Positions 1 through 9,212 are shown, counted from the stretch's first letter. The stretch: DNA of 64,000 nucleotides from Oscillospiraceae bacterium (GCA_902779915.1 CACZDM010000004.1:1-64000), one strand, 5' to 3'. Program-made: numbers and translations. The notes: generated by a model not told the origin, from the letters alone.

Positions 1-102
1 GTTTTTTTGGAACGCGATTGAGGGTGGCTTAATTCATCGAGAATTTCAGACAAAGAGTCGGATATTTTAAGCAGGGGCGATTGAGGGGACAAATATAACT
101 TA
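1..102 (+). repeat. Dispersed palindromic element, right end only (copy 1, cut by window start)
   Basis: This is the right terminal part of the dispersed element family described under the intact copies. It ends in GGGGACAAATATAACT, which is the inverted form of the family end. It lies about 120 bp before the cardiolipin synthase promoter. The left part lies outside the window. Confidence 0.7.
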
Positions 103-221
103 AAAAATTTAAAATAAATCTGGTTATACACAAAATAAGCACCACTGTGTGTTATAAAACTGTTAGTGGGACCAGAAAAAGACCAGGAATTTTAAACTAA
201 ATATGAGCGAAATTTTTGAAC

Positions 222-250
222 TTGTTAATTTGAAATAATTATGGTATAAT
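222..250 (+). promoter_or_regulatory. Sigma-A-type promoter of cls
   Basis: The -35 TTGTTA (222-227) and -10 TATAAT (245-250) are separated by 17 bp. They sit 33 bp before the cls start codon. Confidence 0.75.
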
Positions 251-282
251 CATATAGAGAGTTGTTGAATCGGAGGAAAAAT

Positions 283-1803
283 ATGAAACGAATTTGGAAT
301 ATTATAACTAGGAAAATGTTTGTTGCAGCGGTGCTATTTCTTTTGGAAATAATATTATTAATATTCATGGTTTTTATTTTGGGGACTCTGTCTATTTTTT
401 TTGGAATCCTTTTATATATTTTCAGCTTATTGACGGTTCTTTTGGTTAACAACAGCTCCAACAACCCAGCGTATAAAGTTTCGTGGATAAACAGCATAAT
501 TTTTATTCCCTTTGCCGGGGCCATACTCTACATTATCTTCGGGAAACACCACACAACCAAAAACATGAAAGCTCGCTTTAATAGGGTTGATAAAAATGGG
601 CGCGAATGCCTGCTTCAAATGGGGAATATTACTCAAAAGGTTGATATTGATTGTAATTATAGGCAAATTGTTGACTGGATATGGAAAGTTTCGAAACAGT
701 CTTCATATACCAACACTTTGACTGAATTTTTAAGCCCTGGCGAGGTTTATTTCAAAAGATTGATTAAAGATTTAAAGTGTGCAAAAAAAAATATTTTTAT
801 GGAGTTTTTTATAATATGCCCGGGAAAAATGTGGGGAGAAATTGTCGATATTTTGATTGAAAAAGCCAAGGAGGGGGTTGATGTTCGTCTGATTTACGAT
901 GACCTTGGAACTTTGCCGTTTTTGCCTGCCAACTATCCGGAATATATGGAAAAATTGGGAATAAAGACAAAAGTTTTCAACATAATCAAGCCCAGGCTAG
1001 ACGCGTTCATGAATAACAGAGATCATCGAAAAATAGTCGTTATAGACGGAAATATTTCATATACCGGAGGGGCTAATTTGGCGGACGAATATATAAATGA
1101 AATTGAGCGCTTTGGATATTGGCAGGATTGCGCAATTCGGCTTGAAGGGGAAGCGACGGCGAGTTTTAGCGTTTTATTTTTGAGAATGTGGTATTATTTA
1201 TCAAATGACGAAATATTTTATTCAGAGTATATGCCAACAAAAAAGGTTGAAGCGTCGGGGGTTGTTGTTCCTTTTGGTGATAATCCCATTCGTGAACACC
1301 ATCTGCATGATTCGATATATTTGAAAATAATAACCTGCGCTAGAAAATATATATATATTCAAACGCCATATCTTGTCATGGATTATGAGCTGACAAAAGC
1401 GCTGATTTTCGCTGCGGAGAGCGGGGTTGAGGTTTGCATAATCACCCCCAAAATTCCGGATAAATTTTATGTTCATGTCATGACCAGGAGCGCCTATAAA
1501 GAACTGATCAAAGCCGGGGTTAAAATATATGAGTTCACGCCCGGTTTTGTCCATTCAAAGCTGATTGTTTCGGATGATTTGGTTGGAATTGTTGGAAGCG
1601 CCAATTTCGATTTTCGAAGCCTATATCTACACTTTGAGTGCAGCGTGTTTTTATATAAAACCGACTCTTTAAGTCAAATATATGGTGATTTTAAGAAGGT
1701 TATTGAAAAATCTGAACAGATTACAATTGAAAATTGCGACCGCCGGAGTTTCGTTCAGAAATTTTTGGGGTTTGTTTTAAAGCCTTTTGCGCCGCTTATG
1801 TGA
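283..1803 (+). CDS. cls: Cardiolipin synthase (phospholipase D family)
   Basis: A membrane enzyme that condenses two phosphatidylglycerol molecules into cardiolipin and glycerol. The N-terminus carries hydrophobic segments (about residues 10-60), followed by two phospholipase D domains. The first has HRK at residues 248-250 followed by VVIDG and GGAN. The second has HSK at 424-426 followed by LIVSDD and GSANFD. These two HxK motifs supply the catalytic histidines. The length of 506 aa is normal for bacterial Cls. I chose ATG 283 because GGAGG (272-276) stands 6 bp upstream; a TTG at 262 would also be open but lies before that site. The gene is followed after 18 bp by the coaX remnant, so both probably came from one transcript. 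The family assignment is firm; the exact lipid substrate is inferred. Confidence 0.93.
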   Translation: MKRIWNIITRKMFVAAVLFLLEIILLIFMVFILGTLSIFFGILLYIFSLLTVLLVNNSSNNPAYKVSWINSIIFIPFAGAILYIIFGKHHTTKNMKARFNRVDKNGRECLLQMGNITQKVDIDCNYRQIVDWIWKVSKQSSYTNTLTEFLSPGEVYFKRLIKDLKCAKKNIFMEFFIICPGKMWGEIVDILIEKAKEGVDVRLIYDDLGTLPFLPANYPEYMEKLGIKTKVFNIIKPRLDAFMNNRDHRKIVVIDGNISYTGGANLADEYINEIERFGYWQDCAIRLEGEATASFSVLFLRMWYYLSNDEIFYSEYMPTKKVEASGVVVPFGDNPIREHHLHDSIYLKIITCARKYIYIQTPYLVMDYELTKALIFAAESGVEVCIITPKIPDKFYVHVMTRSAYKELIKAGVKIYEFTPGFVHSKLIVSDDLVGIVGSANFDFRSLYLHFECSVFLYKTDSLSQIYGDFKKVIEKSEQITIENCDRRSFVQKFLGFVLKPFAPLM

Positions 1804-1821
1804 ATTAAGAAGAGGGACATA

Positions 1822-2560
1822 TTGTTGATTTTAGCTATAGATATTGGAAATACTAACATGGAATTCGGCCTTTTTGAAAATAGCAGATTAATTAATATAT
1901 TTTCGACTTGTTACTAATAAAAGAACGACATCCGATGAAATTGGCCTGATGATGCTGAAATTTTTTGACGTCAGAGGGATTAGATCAGGAGACATTGATG
2001 ACGTCATAATAGCGTCTGTTGTCCCGCAGGTTATGTTTGCGATCAACAACGCGATGAAGAAATATTTAGGCAAGGTTGCGCTTATTGTTGGGGAAGATTG
2101 CTCGGTTCCAATTAAAAATAACTATAGGATTAAAAAAGAGGTTGGAGTTGATCGGCTTGTTAACGCGTTTTGTGCACATAAAACATATAAACGGCCGCTG
2201 ATTGTTGTCGATTTCGGGACAGCGATAACTTTTGACGTCGTTTCCAAAGAGGGGGAGTATGAAGGCGTTAAATCGTTGCGCTGCGAAGCTTCCCAGGGTT
2301 GAAATATCAGATCCCAAAACCATAATCGGAAAAGACACCGTAGCGAGCATGCAATCCGGCGCGATATGTGGATTTGTTGGGGCAGTTGTATATACAATCG
2401 ATTGTTTGAGAAGGAGATGGGATGCAACGCGTTTGTTGTTGGAACGGGCGGGCTTTCAAGCCTTATTGCCAGCCACACGGATATTATAGATGTTGTTGAT
2501 AAAAAATTGTCACTTCAAGGTTTAAATGATATATGTTTGATTTTTCGCAGCGAGGAATAA
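1822..2560 (+). pseudogene. coaX: Type III pantothenate kinase, degraded by frameshifts
   Basis: Type III pantothenate kinase makes the first committed step of coenzyme A synthesis. The start is well preserved: ribosome site AGAGGG, TTG start (1822 or 1825), then LILAIDIGNTN, the family's phosphate-binding segment. At about 1905 the frame stops after FSTCY, and the continuation TNKRTTSDEIGL lies in another frame. The middle piece (1949-2302) contains KEVGVDRLVNAF and VVDFGTAITFD. At about 2265 the frame changes again and the GGxIxPG segment expected here is missing. The homology resumes as AKLPRVEISDPKTIIGKDT and AsMQSG, and near 2395 it shifts a third time into FVVGTGGLSSLIA. Three shifts plus a small deletion argue for a true pseudogene, unless the assembly is poor here. 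Another pantothenate kinase would be needed elsewhere. Confidence 0.85.
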
Positions 2561-2694
2561 TATTAATCAATTTGGACTAATAAGAATAATTTAGCTTTAA
2601 TTTTAGTATATTTTTAAAAGAATTTATAAAAAGTTTGAAAAATCAGGATGCTTAAATAAATTTCATTTTATATTAACGTGGAGGCATCTGGCAT

Positions 2695-3396
2695 ATGACC
2701 GCTAAATCTGTTGGCGTGACTTTGATTTTAATACTAATTTCACTCATTTTTTCTGTCATATATATTGCATATAATGGAAATTATACCCCAACTTTCGTTA
2801 AAACAACGACGCCGAGGCAGGTTGTTATAGACGCTGGACATGGAGGAGAGGACGGCGGGGCTGTTGTTGGAAATATATATGAAAAAGACATAAATTTAAA
2901 AATTGCCAGAATATTAAAAGAACTTTTGGATATTTCTGGATTTGAGACCATAATGACTCGAGATGAAGATGTTTCGATATATGACGAAGGGTCCAAGAAT
3001 TTGAGGCGAAAAAAGCGCTCTGATATAGTCAACAGGCTTGAAATTGCAAATAAAAATCCAAATTCAATTTTTGTTTCGATCCACCAAAATAAGTTTCCTC
3101 AAACTAAATATTGGGGGGCGCAGGTGTTTTATGGACTAAAAGACGAAAACAGCAAAAATTTAGCCGAAAATATACAAAATAATATAGTATATATGATCCA
3201 GCCTGAAAATAAAAGAAATATTAAGCCAATTGGCGGTGATGTTTATTTGATTAAAAATGCGACTGTTCCGGCTGTTTTGTGTGAATGCGGATTTATGTCA
3301 AACGCCAAAGAGATGACCTTGCTTTTGGATCCTGAATATCAAAAAAAGATGGCTTTTTCAATTTATATTGGAATACTACAGTTTTATAATTGTTAA
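2695..3396 (+). CDS. cwlD: N-acetylmuramoyl-L-alanine amidase CwlD (spore cortex)
   Basis: A zinc amidase (Amidase_3 family) that removes the peptide from N-acetylmuramic acid. In spore formers CwlD does this in the developing spore so that muramic-delta-lactam can form in the cortex. An N-terminal membrane anchor or signal (residues 8-26) precedes the catalytic domain. Visible motifs are VVIDAGHGGEDGG with zinc ligand H49, the glutamate in NIYEKD (E63), SIHQNKF with H130, and the late CECGFMSN with the conserved catalytic glutamate. The length of 233 aa matches CwlD. ATG 2695 follows GTGGAGG. It stands alone between a degraded coaX and a copy of the dispersed element. Its role in cortex formation is inferred from length and family, not from operon partners. 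Confidence 0.85.
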   Translation: MTAKSVGVTLILILISLIFSVIYIAYNGNYTPTFVKTTTPRQVVIDAGHGGEDGGAVVGNIYEKDINLKIARILKELLDISGFETIMTRDEDVSIYDEGSKNLRRKKRSDIVNRLEIANKNPNSIFVSIHQNKFPQTKYWGAQVFYGLKDENSKNLAENIQNNIVYMIQPENKRNIKPIGGDVYLIKNATVPAVLCECGFMSNAKEMTLLLDPEYQKKMAFSIYIGILQFYNC

Positions 3397-3411
3397 GTTG
3401 ATTTTTTTGTT

Positions 3412-3555
3412 CAGTTAGCCCGGAGCTGGCGGCGCTTTTTTGGTTTTTGCATTGTTTTTTAGAATCCGGTCAAGGATATTTGAATTTTTTTGGTTTTTTT
3501 GATAAAGAGCGGGGCGTTTTAAGCAAAGAATTTTATTGGGATAAATATAACCCAA
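3412..3555 (+). repeat. Dispersed palindromic element, right arm only (copy 2)
   Basis: Starts with CAGTTAGCCCGGAGCTGGCGG, reduced here to the arm core GAGCTGGCGGCGC, then TTTTTGCATTGTTTTTTAGAA, and ends GGGATAAATATAACCCAA. It begins 16 bp after the cwlD stop and ends 117 bp before the cdaA -35 box. No left half is visible. Confidence 0.75.
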
Positions 3556-3671
3556 TTTAGCAATACATAAATTATTCGAAAATTGTTGTTAAATGTTTTT
3601 TAGACAAGCTGTTGAGGTTAAATTTGCTTTTTAAAATTTTAATAATTTCTTAATTTTTTAAAGATGATCGC

Positions 3672-3700
3672 TTGTAATTTTTTCTTTTTTGTGGTAGAAT
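3672..3700 (+). promoter_or_regulatory. Promoter of cdaA-cdaR
   Basis: TTGTAA (3672-3677), a 17 bp spacer and TAGAAT (3695-3700), upstream of cdaA and just after a right-arm repeat. Confidence 0.6.
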
Positions 3701-3765
3701 GTTTTCGGATGATGGTTAGGGGAAACTTGGTTGATTGCTCATTTTTGGAGAGGAATTAAGATTAT

Positions 3766-4578
3766 ATGGATCAGTTATCTAATTTTTTCAACATTATTTG
3801 GAGCGTTATTTTATCCTTTGAATTGACAGATTTGATCGACATATTGATGATTTCATATATAGTTTATAAAATGATTCAGATTTTGCGCGAGACCAGGGCG
3901 GTTCAGCTGATTAAAGGGCTCTTGCTTTTGTTTATTTTTGCGTCGATTGCAAAATTTTTGAATCTGAAAACCTTGGCTGCAGTCACTTCAAACATCCTGC
4001 TTTGGGGGCCTTTGGCGATTGTTATTCTTTTTCAAAATGAGCTGCGGCGTGTTTTGGAACATGTTGGGCGCGTTAAAATGGGCGGGCGATTCAGGAATTT
4101 TCTATTTAGTGAACATTCAAGCAATAAAACCAAATTTGATCGAGTTATATATAAAATTGCCAATGTGTGTGAAGATATGTCTAAATCAAAAACTGGGGCC
4201 ATTATAATCTTTGAGCGAAAGACAAAGCTTGCGGACATTATAGAAACTGGGGTTGAATTAAACGCAGACATAAGCGAAGAGCTTTTTTTAAATTTGTTTT
4301 TTAAAAATTCGCCGCTTCATGACGGAGCAGTTGTTGTTAGGAATAGCAAAATCATCGCTGCTGGCTGCTTTTTGCCCAAGCCTTCAAAAGAAGAATATAT
4401 ATCAAGGGGTTTAGGCTCGAGACACAGGGCGGCAATCGGAATGAGCGAAATTTCAGACGCGATTGTTTTGGTTGTTTCCGAAGAAACCGGCTGGATTTCT
4501 GTTGCTGAAGACGGCGTTTTAAAGCGAGATCTCAGCAGGATTGAGGTTATTTCATATTTAAAGGACGGCCTGGTTTGA
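3766..4578 (+). CDS. cdaA: Diadenylate cyclase CdaA (membrane-bound)
   Basis: Makes the second messenger cyclic di-AMP from two ATP. Three hydrophobic segments lie in the first 90 residues (about 22-40, 48-65, 72-92). The DAC domain follows, with the signature DGA at 186-188 (context SPLHDGAVVV) and RHR at 219-221 (GSRHRAAIG). The length of 270 aa is that of CdaA-type cyclases. ATG 3766 follows a GGAGAGG site. The next gene, 24 bp downstream, is the CdaA partner cdaR, which is the standard arrangement in Firmicutes. In many relatives glmM follows directly; here it lies about 30 kb away, after ruvCAB. Function in cell wall and osmolyte control is established for the family. Confidence 0.95.
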   Translation: MDQLSNFFNIIWSVILSFELTDLIDILMISYIVYKMIQILRETRAVQLIKGLLLLFIFASIAKFLNLKTLAAVTSNILLWGPLAIVILFQNELRRVLEHVGRVKMGGRFRNFLFSEHSSNKTKFDRVIYKIANVCEDMSKSKTGAIIIFERKTKLADIIETGVELNADISEELFLNLFFKNSPLHDGAVVVRNSKIIAAGCFLPKPSKEEYISRGLGSRHRAAIGMSEISDAIVLVVSEETGWISVAEDGVLKRDLSRIEVISYLKDGLV

Positions 4579-4602
4579 GCAATATGTGGCGCGGAAAGGT
4601 GT

Positions 4603-5874
4603 ATGGAAAAAATGAATAAATTCAGTTTGGATAGGATTTTTTCTAATAAAAAGTTTGCGATTGTTGTTTCGGTTTTTGTTGCGATTATTGCTTGGTTTAT
4701 CGTTGTTATGGTTGGTGACAGCGGGGGAGTTGTGACTGTATATGATGTTCCCATAACTTTTGCGACTGAAAAAACCAAGGCGCAGCAGCTTGATCTGGAC
4801 GTCATCAGCATAGAGCCGCGATCTGTTGCGGTTAAAATTCGAGGTCCAAGGTATAAAATAGGCTTAATAACTGAAAAAGACATTGTTGTTTCGCCGGTTT
4901 CGATGATCAACGTGACAAGTGATGGAACATATAACATATCTTTGGTTGCAAGCTTTAAAACTCCTCAGAGAGACATCTATATTGATTCAGTCATTCCGGA
5001 GTCCGCAAGTTTTGTTGTTGACGCGTTGGAAACAAAAGTTGTGACGCTTTTAGCCGATGCTCCAAACGTCAAGATTGAGCCGGGGTATATTAGCGATGAA
5101 TCTGTCTGTCAGCCTGAAAAGCTTGTTGTCAGCGGGCCTAAAAAGAGCATGGATGAGCTTGATTACATTAAACTTGAAGTTAATGCGAGCGCGAGTCTGA
5201 ATTCTTCTAAAACTTTTGAAGCTGCTTTAAAATTTATATCTGTTGATGGCGTTGAGATGGACTCTTCACTTTTTAAATATAACAGTGATATTGAATTTAA
5301 AGTCAGCGTCCCTGTCTATAAAGAAAAGCAGGTTCCTTTGAAGGTTATGTATAAAAATGCGCCAAACCACTTGAACCTTGATTTGCTTAATGCGTCGATC
5401 AATCCACCAAGCGTTAATATTGCGGGCTCTCCGGATTTGCTTGATAATATAAGCGAAATAAACATTGGATATATTGACCTGAGAGAGCTTGAGATCGGCA
5501 AAACTTTTTCATTTTCGCTTAAAGTTCCGTCTGGATATAAAAATGTTGATCAGGTTGATTCGGTTGATGTTTCGTTTGATTCTGGCAATTGGGGCGCTAG
5601 ACAATTTTCGATTGATGACATTAAATTAAACAATGTTCCTGCTGAATATGATGTTCGAGTTGATTCGCAGGCGATTAGGGATGTTAGATTTGTTGGGCTT
5701 GTGGATTATCTAAACAATCTTGACGTCGCCGACATAACCGCAACTTCCGATCTTTCAAATATCTCGGTTAAAGAAGGCAAGCAGTTGGTTCCGGTTTCAA
5801 TAGGAATAATCAACAAAGACGGGGTTTGGGCTGTTGGAGAATATAAATGTTCGATAACTGCAAGAAAAAAATGA
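4603..5874 (+). CDS. cdaR: YbbR-domain regulator of CdaA
   Basis: CdaR is a membrane-anchored extracellular protein that binds and modulates CdaA. One transmembrane helix near residues 18-38 (IVVSVFVAIIAWFIVVMV) precedes a series of YbbR repeats, visible as recurring segments of the type VPV.F and VSGP.. (for example VVSGPKKSMDELDYI). The length of 423 aa fits four repeats. ATG 4603 follows GGAAAGG; an in-frame ATG at 4612 is an alternative. It is co-transcribed with cdaA from the promoter at 3672. No catalytic role is expected. Confidence 0.88.
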   Translation: MEKMNKFSLDRIFSNKKFAIVVSVFVAIIAWFIVVMVGDSGGVVTVYDVPITFATEKTKAQQLDLDVISIEPRSVAVKIRGPRYKIGLITEKDIVVSPVSMINVTSDGTYNISLVASFKTPQRDIYIDSVIPESASFVVDALETKVVTLLADAPNVKIEPGYISDESVCQPEKLVVSGPKKSMDELDYIKLEVNASASLNSSKTFEAALKFISVDGVEMDSSLFKYNSDIEFKVSVPVYKEKQVPLKVMYKNAPNHLNLDLLNASINPPSVNIAGSPDLLDNISEINIGYIDLRELEIGKTFSFSLKVPSGYKNVDQVDSVDVSFDSGNWGARQFSIDDIKLNNVPAEYDVRVDSQAIRDVRFVGLVDYLNNLDVADITATSDLSNISVKEGKQLVPVSIGIINKDGVWAVGEYKCSITARKK

Positions 5875-5911
5875 CTTGTTGTTTAATTTAAGAAGGGGTT
5901 AAAAAAATAAT

Positions 5912-7498
5912 ATGGCAATTTTTGTTCCTCAAATTTGCGTTGGCCTTGATGCTGGAGAGCCTGAGGCAATTTCGAAAGCAGCTCGGATTTTGAAAATTAA
6001 TTTTTGTGATGTGAAAACTGCGAGCATTTGCAAAAAATCTGTGGATGCACGAAGAAAAAACAACATAAGATTAGTCTATACAGTTTGCTTTGAATTTAAA
6101 GACCCGGGAAAAGAAAGAGCGATTTTGAAAAACAATTCGAGAGTTGTCTTGCGGGCTTTTGAAAAATCATTGGACGTTAAGTTTGGAAATGAAAAGCTCG
6201 AGGGGAGGCCGGTTGTTGTTGGATTTGGGCCTGCTGGAATTTTTGCTTCATATATTCTTGCCAAAAATGGATATCGGCCTGTTGTTATTGAGCAGGGGGA
6301 CAAAGTTGACGCAAGGGTTAAAAAGGTTGAGAAATTTTGGAGTGAGGGCGTTTTAGATGAAAGGACCAACGTCCAATTTGGAGAGGGCGGAGCAGGAACA
6401 TTTTCTGATGGAAAACTCATAACGCGAATTGGCGATCCGCTTTGCAAGCAGGTTATTGATTTGTTTTTAAAACATGGCGCTCCGATCGACATAAAAGTAA
6501 GAGCCAGGCCTCATATTGGGACGGATTTGCTTCGAAAAATCATAAAATCAATCAGACTTGAGATCATTTCGCTTGGGGGCAAGATTCGGTTTAATGAAAA
6601 GCTCGAGCGGATTAATTTTTGCAAAGACAGAATCTGTTCAATCGCAACGGAAAAAGACGAAATAAAAACCAATGCTTTAATCCTGGCCATTGGCCACAGC
6701 GCGCGCGACACATTTGAAATGCTTGCGCAAAGCGGCGTTAAAATTCAGCCTAAGCCATTTTCGGTTGGGGTTCGGATAGAACATTTGCAAAAAGATGTTG
6801 AAAAGGCTTTATATGGAGATTTTGTTGGGCATTTTGCGCTTCCCAGAGCAGAGTATGCATATTCACACAGGATTGGTGGCAGGGGAGTATATACTTTTTG
6901 CATGTGTCCTGGAGGGGTTGTTGTTCCGGCGGCTTCGGAGGAATTTGGTGTTGTGACTAATGGAATGAGTGAATATGCGCGCGATGGAGAAAATGCCAAT
7001 TCTGCTTTGGTTGTTGGGGTTTTAGAAAAGGATTTTGAAAGCGGGCCTCTTGGCGGAATGTTTTTTCAACGAGAGATTGAGAAGCTTGCCTTTGAAGCTG
7101 GGGGTGGAAAATATTTTGCGCCAATAACAAATGTTGGATCATATCTTAGTGGGGCAATATATAAAGAAGGAAAAATTAAACCAACATATCATTGTGGAAC
7201 GAAAATTTGTGATATAAATAAACTATTTCCAACTTTTGTTAACAACATGTTAAAAGTCGGAATCAGGCAGTTTGACAAAAAATTGCGCGGATTTGCAGCA
7301 AAAGACGCAGTAATAACCGCCCCAGAAACAAGGACAAGCTCGCCAGTTCGAATCCTTCGAGATGAAAGATTTGTTTCGTCGGTTGATGGCCTATATCCTT
7401 GCGGAGAAGGAGCGGGATATGCAGGAGGGATAATGAGCGCTGCTGTGGATGGAATAAAGGTTGCGGCCTCAGTCATCCAGAGATTTTGTCCTGATTAA
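5912..7498 (+). CDS. NAD(P)/FAD-dependent oxidoreductase (COG2509-type)
   Basis: A flavoprotein of the FAD-dependent dehydrogenase family often found near cdaR or cell-wall genes in Clostridia; its substrate is unknown. The first about 95 residues form a small N-terminal domain. The dinucleotide-binding motif GFGPAG is at 104-109, followed by the acidic end of the beta-alpha-beta fold (VVIEQGDKV). The later FAD segments GEGGAGTFSDGKL and, near the C-terminus, YPCGEGAGYAGGIMSAAVDG are typical. ATG 5912 follows AGAAGGGG. It lies 37 bp after cdaR and is probably in the same transcription unit. The last 41 bp, including the stop, are repeated twice more just downstream. The family is clear, the biochemical role is not known. 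Confidence 0.85.
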   Translation: MAIFVPQICVGLDAGEPEAISKAARILKINFCDVKTASICKKSVDARRKNNIRLVYTVCFEFKDPGKERAILKNNSRVVLRAFEKSLDVKFGNEKLEGRPVVVGFGPAGIFASYILAKNGYRPVVIEQGDKVDARVKKVEKFWSEGVLDERTNVQFGEGGAGTFSDGKLITRIGDPLCKQVIDLFLKHGAPIDIKVRARPHIGTDLLRKIIKSIRLEIISLGGKIRFNEKLERINFCKDRICSIATEKDEIKTNALILAIGHSARDTFEMLAQSGVKIQPKPFSVGVRIEHLQKDVEKALYGDFVGHFALPRAEYAYSHRIGGRGVYTFCMCPGGVVVPAASEEFGVVTNGMSEYARDGENANSALVVGVLEKDFESGPLGGMFFQREIEKLAFEAGGGKYFAPITNVGSYLSGAIYKEGKIKPTYHCGTKICDINKLFPTFVNNMLKVGIRQFDKKLRGFAAKDAVITAPETRTSSPVRILRDERFVSSVDGLYPCGEGAGYAGGIMSAAVDGIKVAASVIQRFCPD

Positions 7499-7578
7499 AA
7501 ATTGCAGCCTCAGTCATCTGGAGATTTTGTTCTGATTAAAAATTGCAGCCTCAGTCATCTGGAGATTTTGTTCTGATT
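7460..7578 (+). repeat. Three tandem copies of a 41 bp unit covering the oxidoreductase stop
   Basis: The unit begins gTTGCgGCCTCAGTCATC and ends ATTTTGTtCTGATTAAAA. Copies lie at 7460-7500 (the gene's own 3' end), 7501-7541 and 7542-7578. Copies 2 and 3 are nearly identical and both differ from copy 1 at the same sites, so copies 2 and 3 arose from each other most recently. The remaining 7579-7805 holds no feature I can support. Confidence 0.9.
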
Positions 7579-7805
7579 GAGGGTTATTTTTTTAAATTAG
7601 ACCCTAAAAATTAAACCCTTAAACCAATTTAGAATACCTTTAATAATAGAAGAAAGGAAGTTATTTTCTTGTTTATCGTTTTTTTCAGATCCCAATCAAA
7701 AACCTCCAAATATTTGCAGGCTTGTCCGTGGCGTTTCCAACTATTACGAGCAGTAATCCCTTCCTGAAATTTTGCATATTTTTTGACGCACAGTATTTTT
7801 CCTTG

Positions 7806-8723
7806 TTACTCGCTGCAATCAATGACGTTAACTGGGATTCCCATCTGTTTAATTTTTGCAGCAATTCGTTCCTGTTCTCTTTTTTCGCTTTCACTGTGGT
7901 CCTTTGTTCTTATTATATCAACGCTTTCCACATCATTTTTAAAGCTCAAATCACCGTGAAATTGCAGTTCAAAATAATCCAGAGATGCATCAAGATATTT
8001 GATTTCACTAATGGAGCTCGGGTACTGCGGCAAAAGTTTTCCTTCATTTATTTGACTTGCCAGCAAACTAACCAAATCTTTAAAATAACCAGGAACACAA
8101 ACAATTTTAGGATCCTTTGCCATGGTTGGGGTTATGCTGTTTTTGCCAAAGTGCCATCTATTATTTAAACTATCACCAATCGTTAATGTTGTTTTGTCCA
8201 TGAGCTTGTCTTTTTTGAAGTTCATAATCACATTTCCATAATACTCACTCATATTCCCGGCTGCCTGTTTAAAATTTTTACTCTGCTTGTCTTTACAAGT
8301 TAAATAACCATATTTTTCATAATCTTTTCCCTCTAACTCGTCTATGTTAATATTGAAAAATTCCGGAGTGGACCATCTTCTAGACAAACATTTTTCATCA
8401 TATTCAGAATTTTTATGCAAATCCCACATTCTCTCAACCGAAGATTGAATTTTGTCTTCTTTGATTATGTTTTCAATTAATTCTATATGCGTGTTCATGG
8501 AAAAATCACACTTTTCAACCGCAGTTTTTAGAAAATTTTCTACTGTTTGTCTTTCCAAGTCACTATATTTCTCAGACTCAATTTTTTGCATATAAACACT
8601 GTCGTGGTGTTTTTGATAGTTTTCCAGTAACTTTGGCTTGGCGGCCTCAGCAAAGCCAGTGAATGTTGATAATATCAGCAAGCTTAAAACGATAAATGAC
8701 GTAAATAATTTAGTTTTTTTCAA
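7806..8723 (-). CDS. Exported protein of unknown function
   Basis: I do not recognise this 305 aa protein. It starts with a clear signal peptide: two lysines, then a hydrophobic stretch (about residues 6-22, FTSFIVLSLLILSTFTG) and a likely cleavage after FAEAA. I chose TTG at 8723 because AAGGAGA (8731-8737) lies 7 bp before it; the longer reading from 8759 runs through that ribosome site. The mature part is charged and rich in Lys, Glu and Asp, with no transmembrane segment, and ends with an EKREQERIAAKIKQMG helix. It stands alone between a tandem repeat and a right half of the dispersed element (8971). It may therefore be accessory cargo, but the matching left half is not seen. Confidence 0.75.
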   Translation of the reverse strand: MKKTKLFTSFIVLSLLILSTFTGFAEAAKPKLLENYQKHHDSVYMQKIESEKYSDLERQTVENFLKTAVEKCDFSMNTHIELIENIIKEDKIQSSVERMWDLHKNSEYDEKCLSRRWSTPEFFNINIDELEGKDYEKYGYLTCKDKQSKNFKQAAGNMSEYYGNVIMNFKKDKLMDKTTLTIGDSLNNRWHFGKNSITPTMAKDPKIVCVPGYFKDLVSLLASQINEGKLLPQYPSSISEIKYLDASLDYFELQFHGDLSFKNDVESVDIIRTKDHSESEKREQERIAAKIKQMGIPVNVIDCSE

Positions 8724-8970
8724 TTTGTATTCTCCTTCAAAGTTTATTTTTATATCCAATATTCACATTAACATGTGAGACTATTGTCATTATTAGTTAT
8801 GTTGCGGGGATTAATTTTTTTTAAAGATCTTCTGTCAACTTTTTTGCGCGACCTTGGATAAGGGTATAAAATTTAAATTTAAAATCCATAAATTACAACT
8901 AATTTCACTATATTATAACATCTTCAAATAATGTTGTCAATGATTTTCGATATAAATTATCATAATATTT

Positions 8971-9186
8971 GCGGGCGCTTAAATACCGCTTGTTGAGGAT
9001 GGATTGAAAGAGGCAGGGAAGTTGAATTGGGGGTTTATGTTGCGGTTGGTTGTGAGCGGGCGGCGTTTTGATTGGCTCTGTCGTTGTTTTTTAGAATTTG
9101 CTCGAGGATATTAGTGTTTATTGGTTTTTTTAGAAAAGAATCGGATTTTTTTAAAGAGAGGGAGTCAATGAGACAAATATAACCTA
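8971..9186 (+). repeat. Dispersed palindromic element, centre and right arm (copy 3)
   Basis: Contains the inner motif GCGCTTAAATACCGCTTGTT, then GTGAGCGGGCGGCG and TCGTTGTTTTTTAGAA, and ends GAGACAAATATAACCTAA. It begins at the palindrome centre, so the left half is missing. The end is only 26 bp before the -35 box of pnp. The stretch 8724-8970 before it shows nothing else I can support. Confidence 0.75.
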
Positions 9187-9212
9187 AAATTAAAAAAATA
9201 TTCATAAAAAGC

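Noticed and set aside
4317-4937. 206-codon minus-strand frame opposite cdaA-cdaR
   Set aside because: It is an antisense shadow of two clearly identified genes, with a typical Ser/Thr/Leu-rich composition.
7685-7894. 69-codon minus-strand frame overlapping the end of the exported protein
   Set aside because: It overlaps the real gene in another frame and has no convincing ribosome site.
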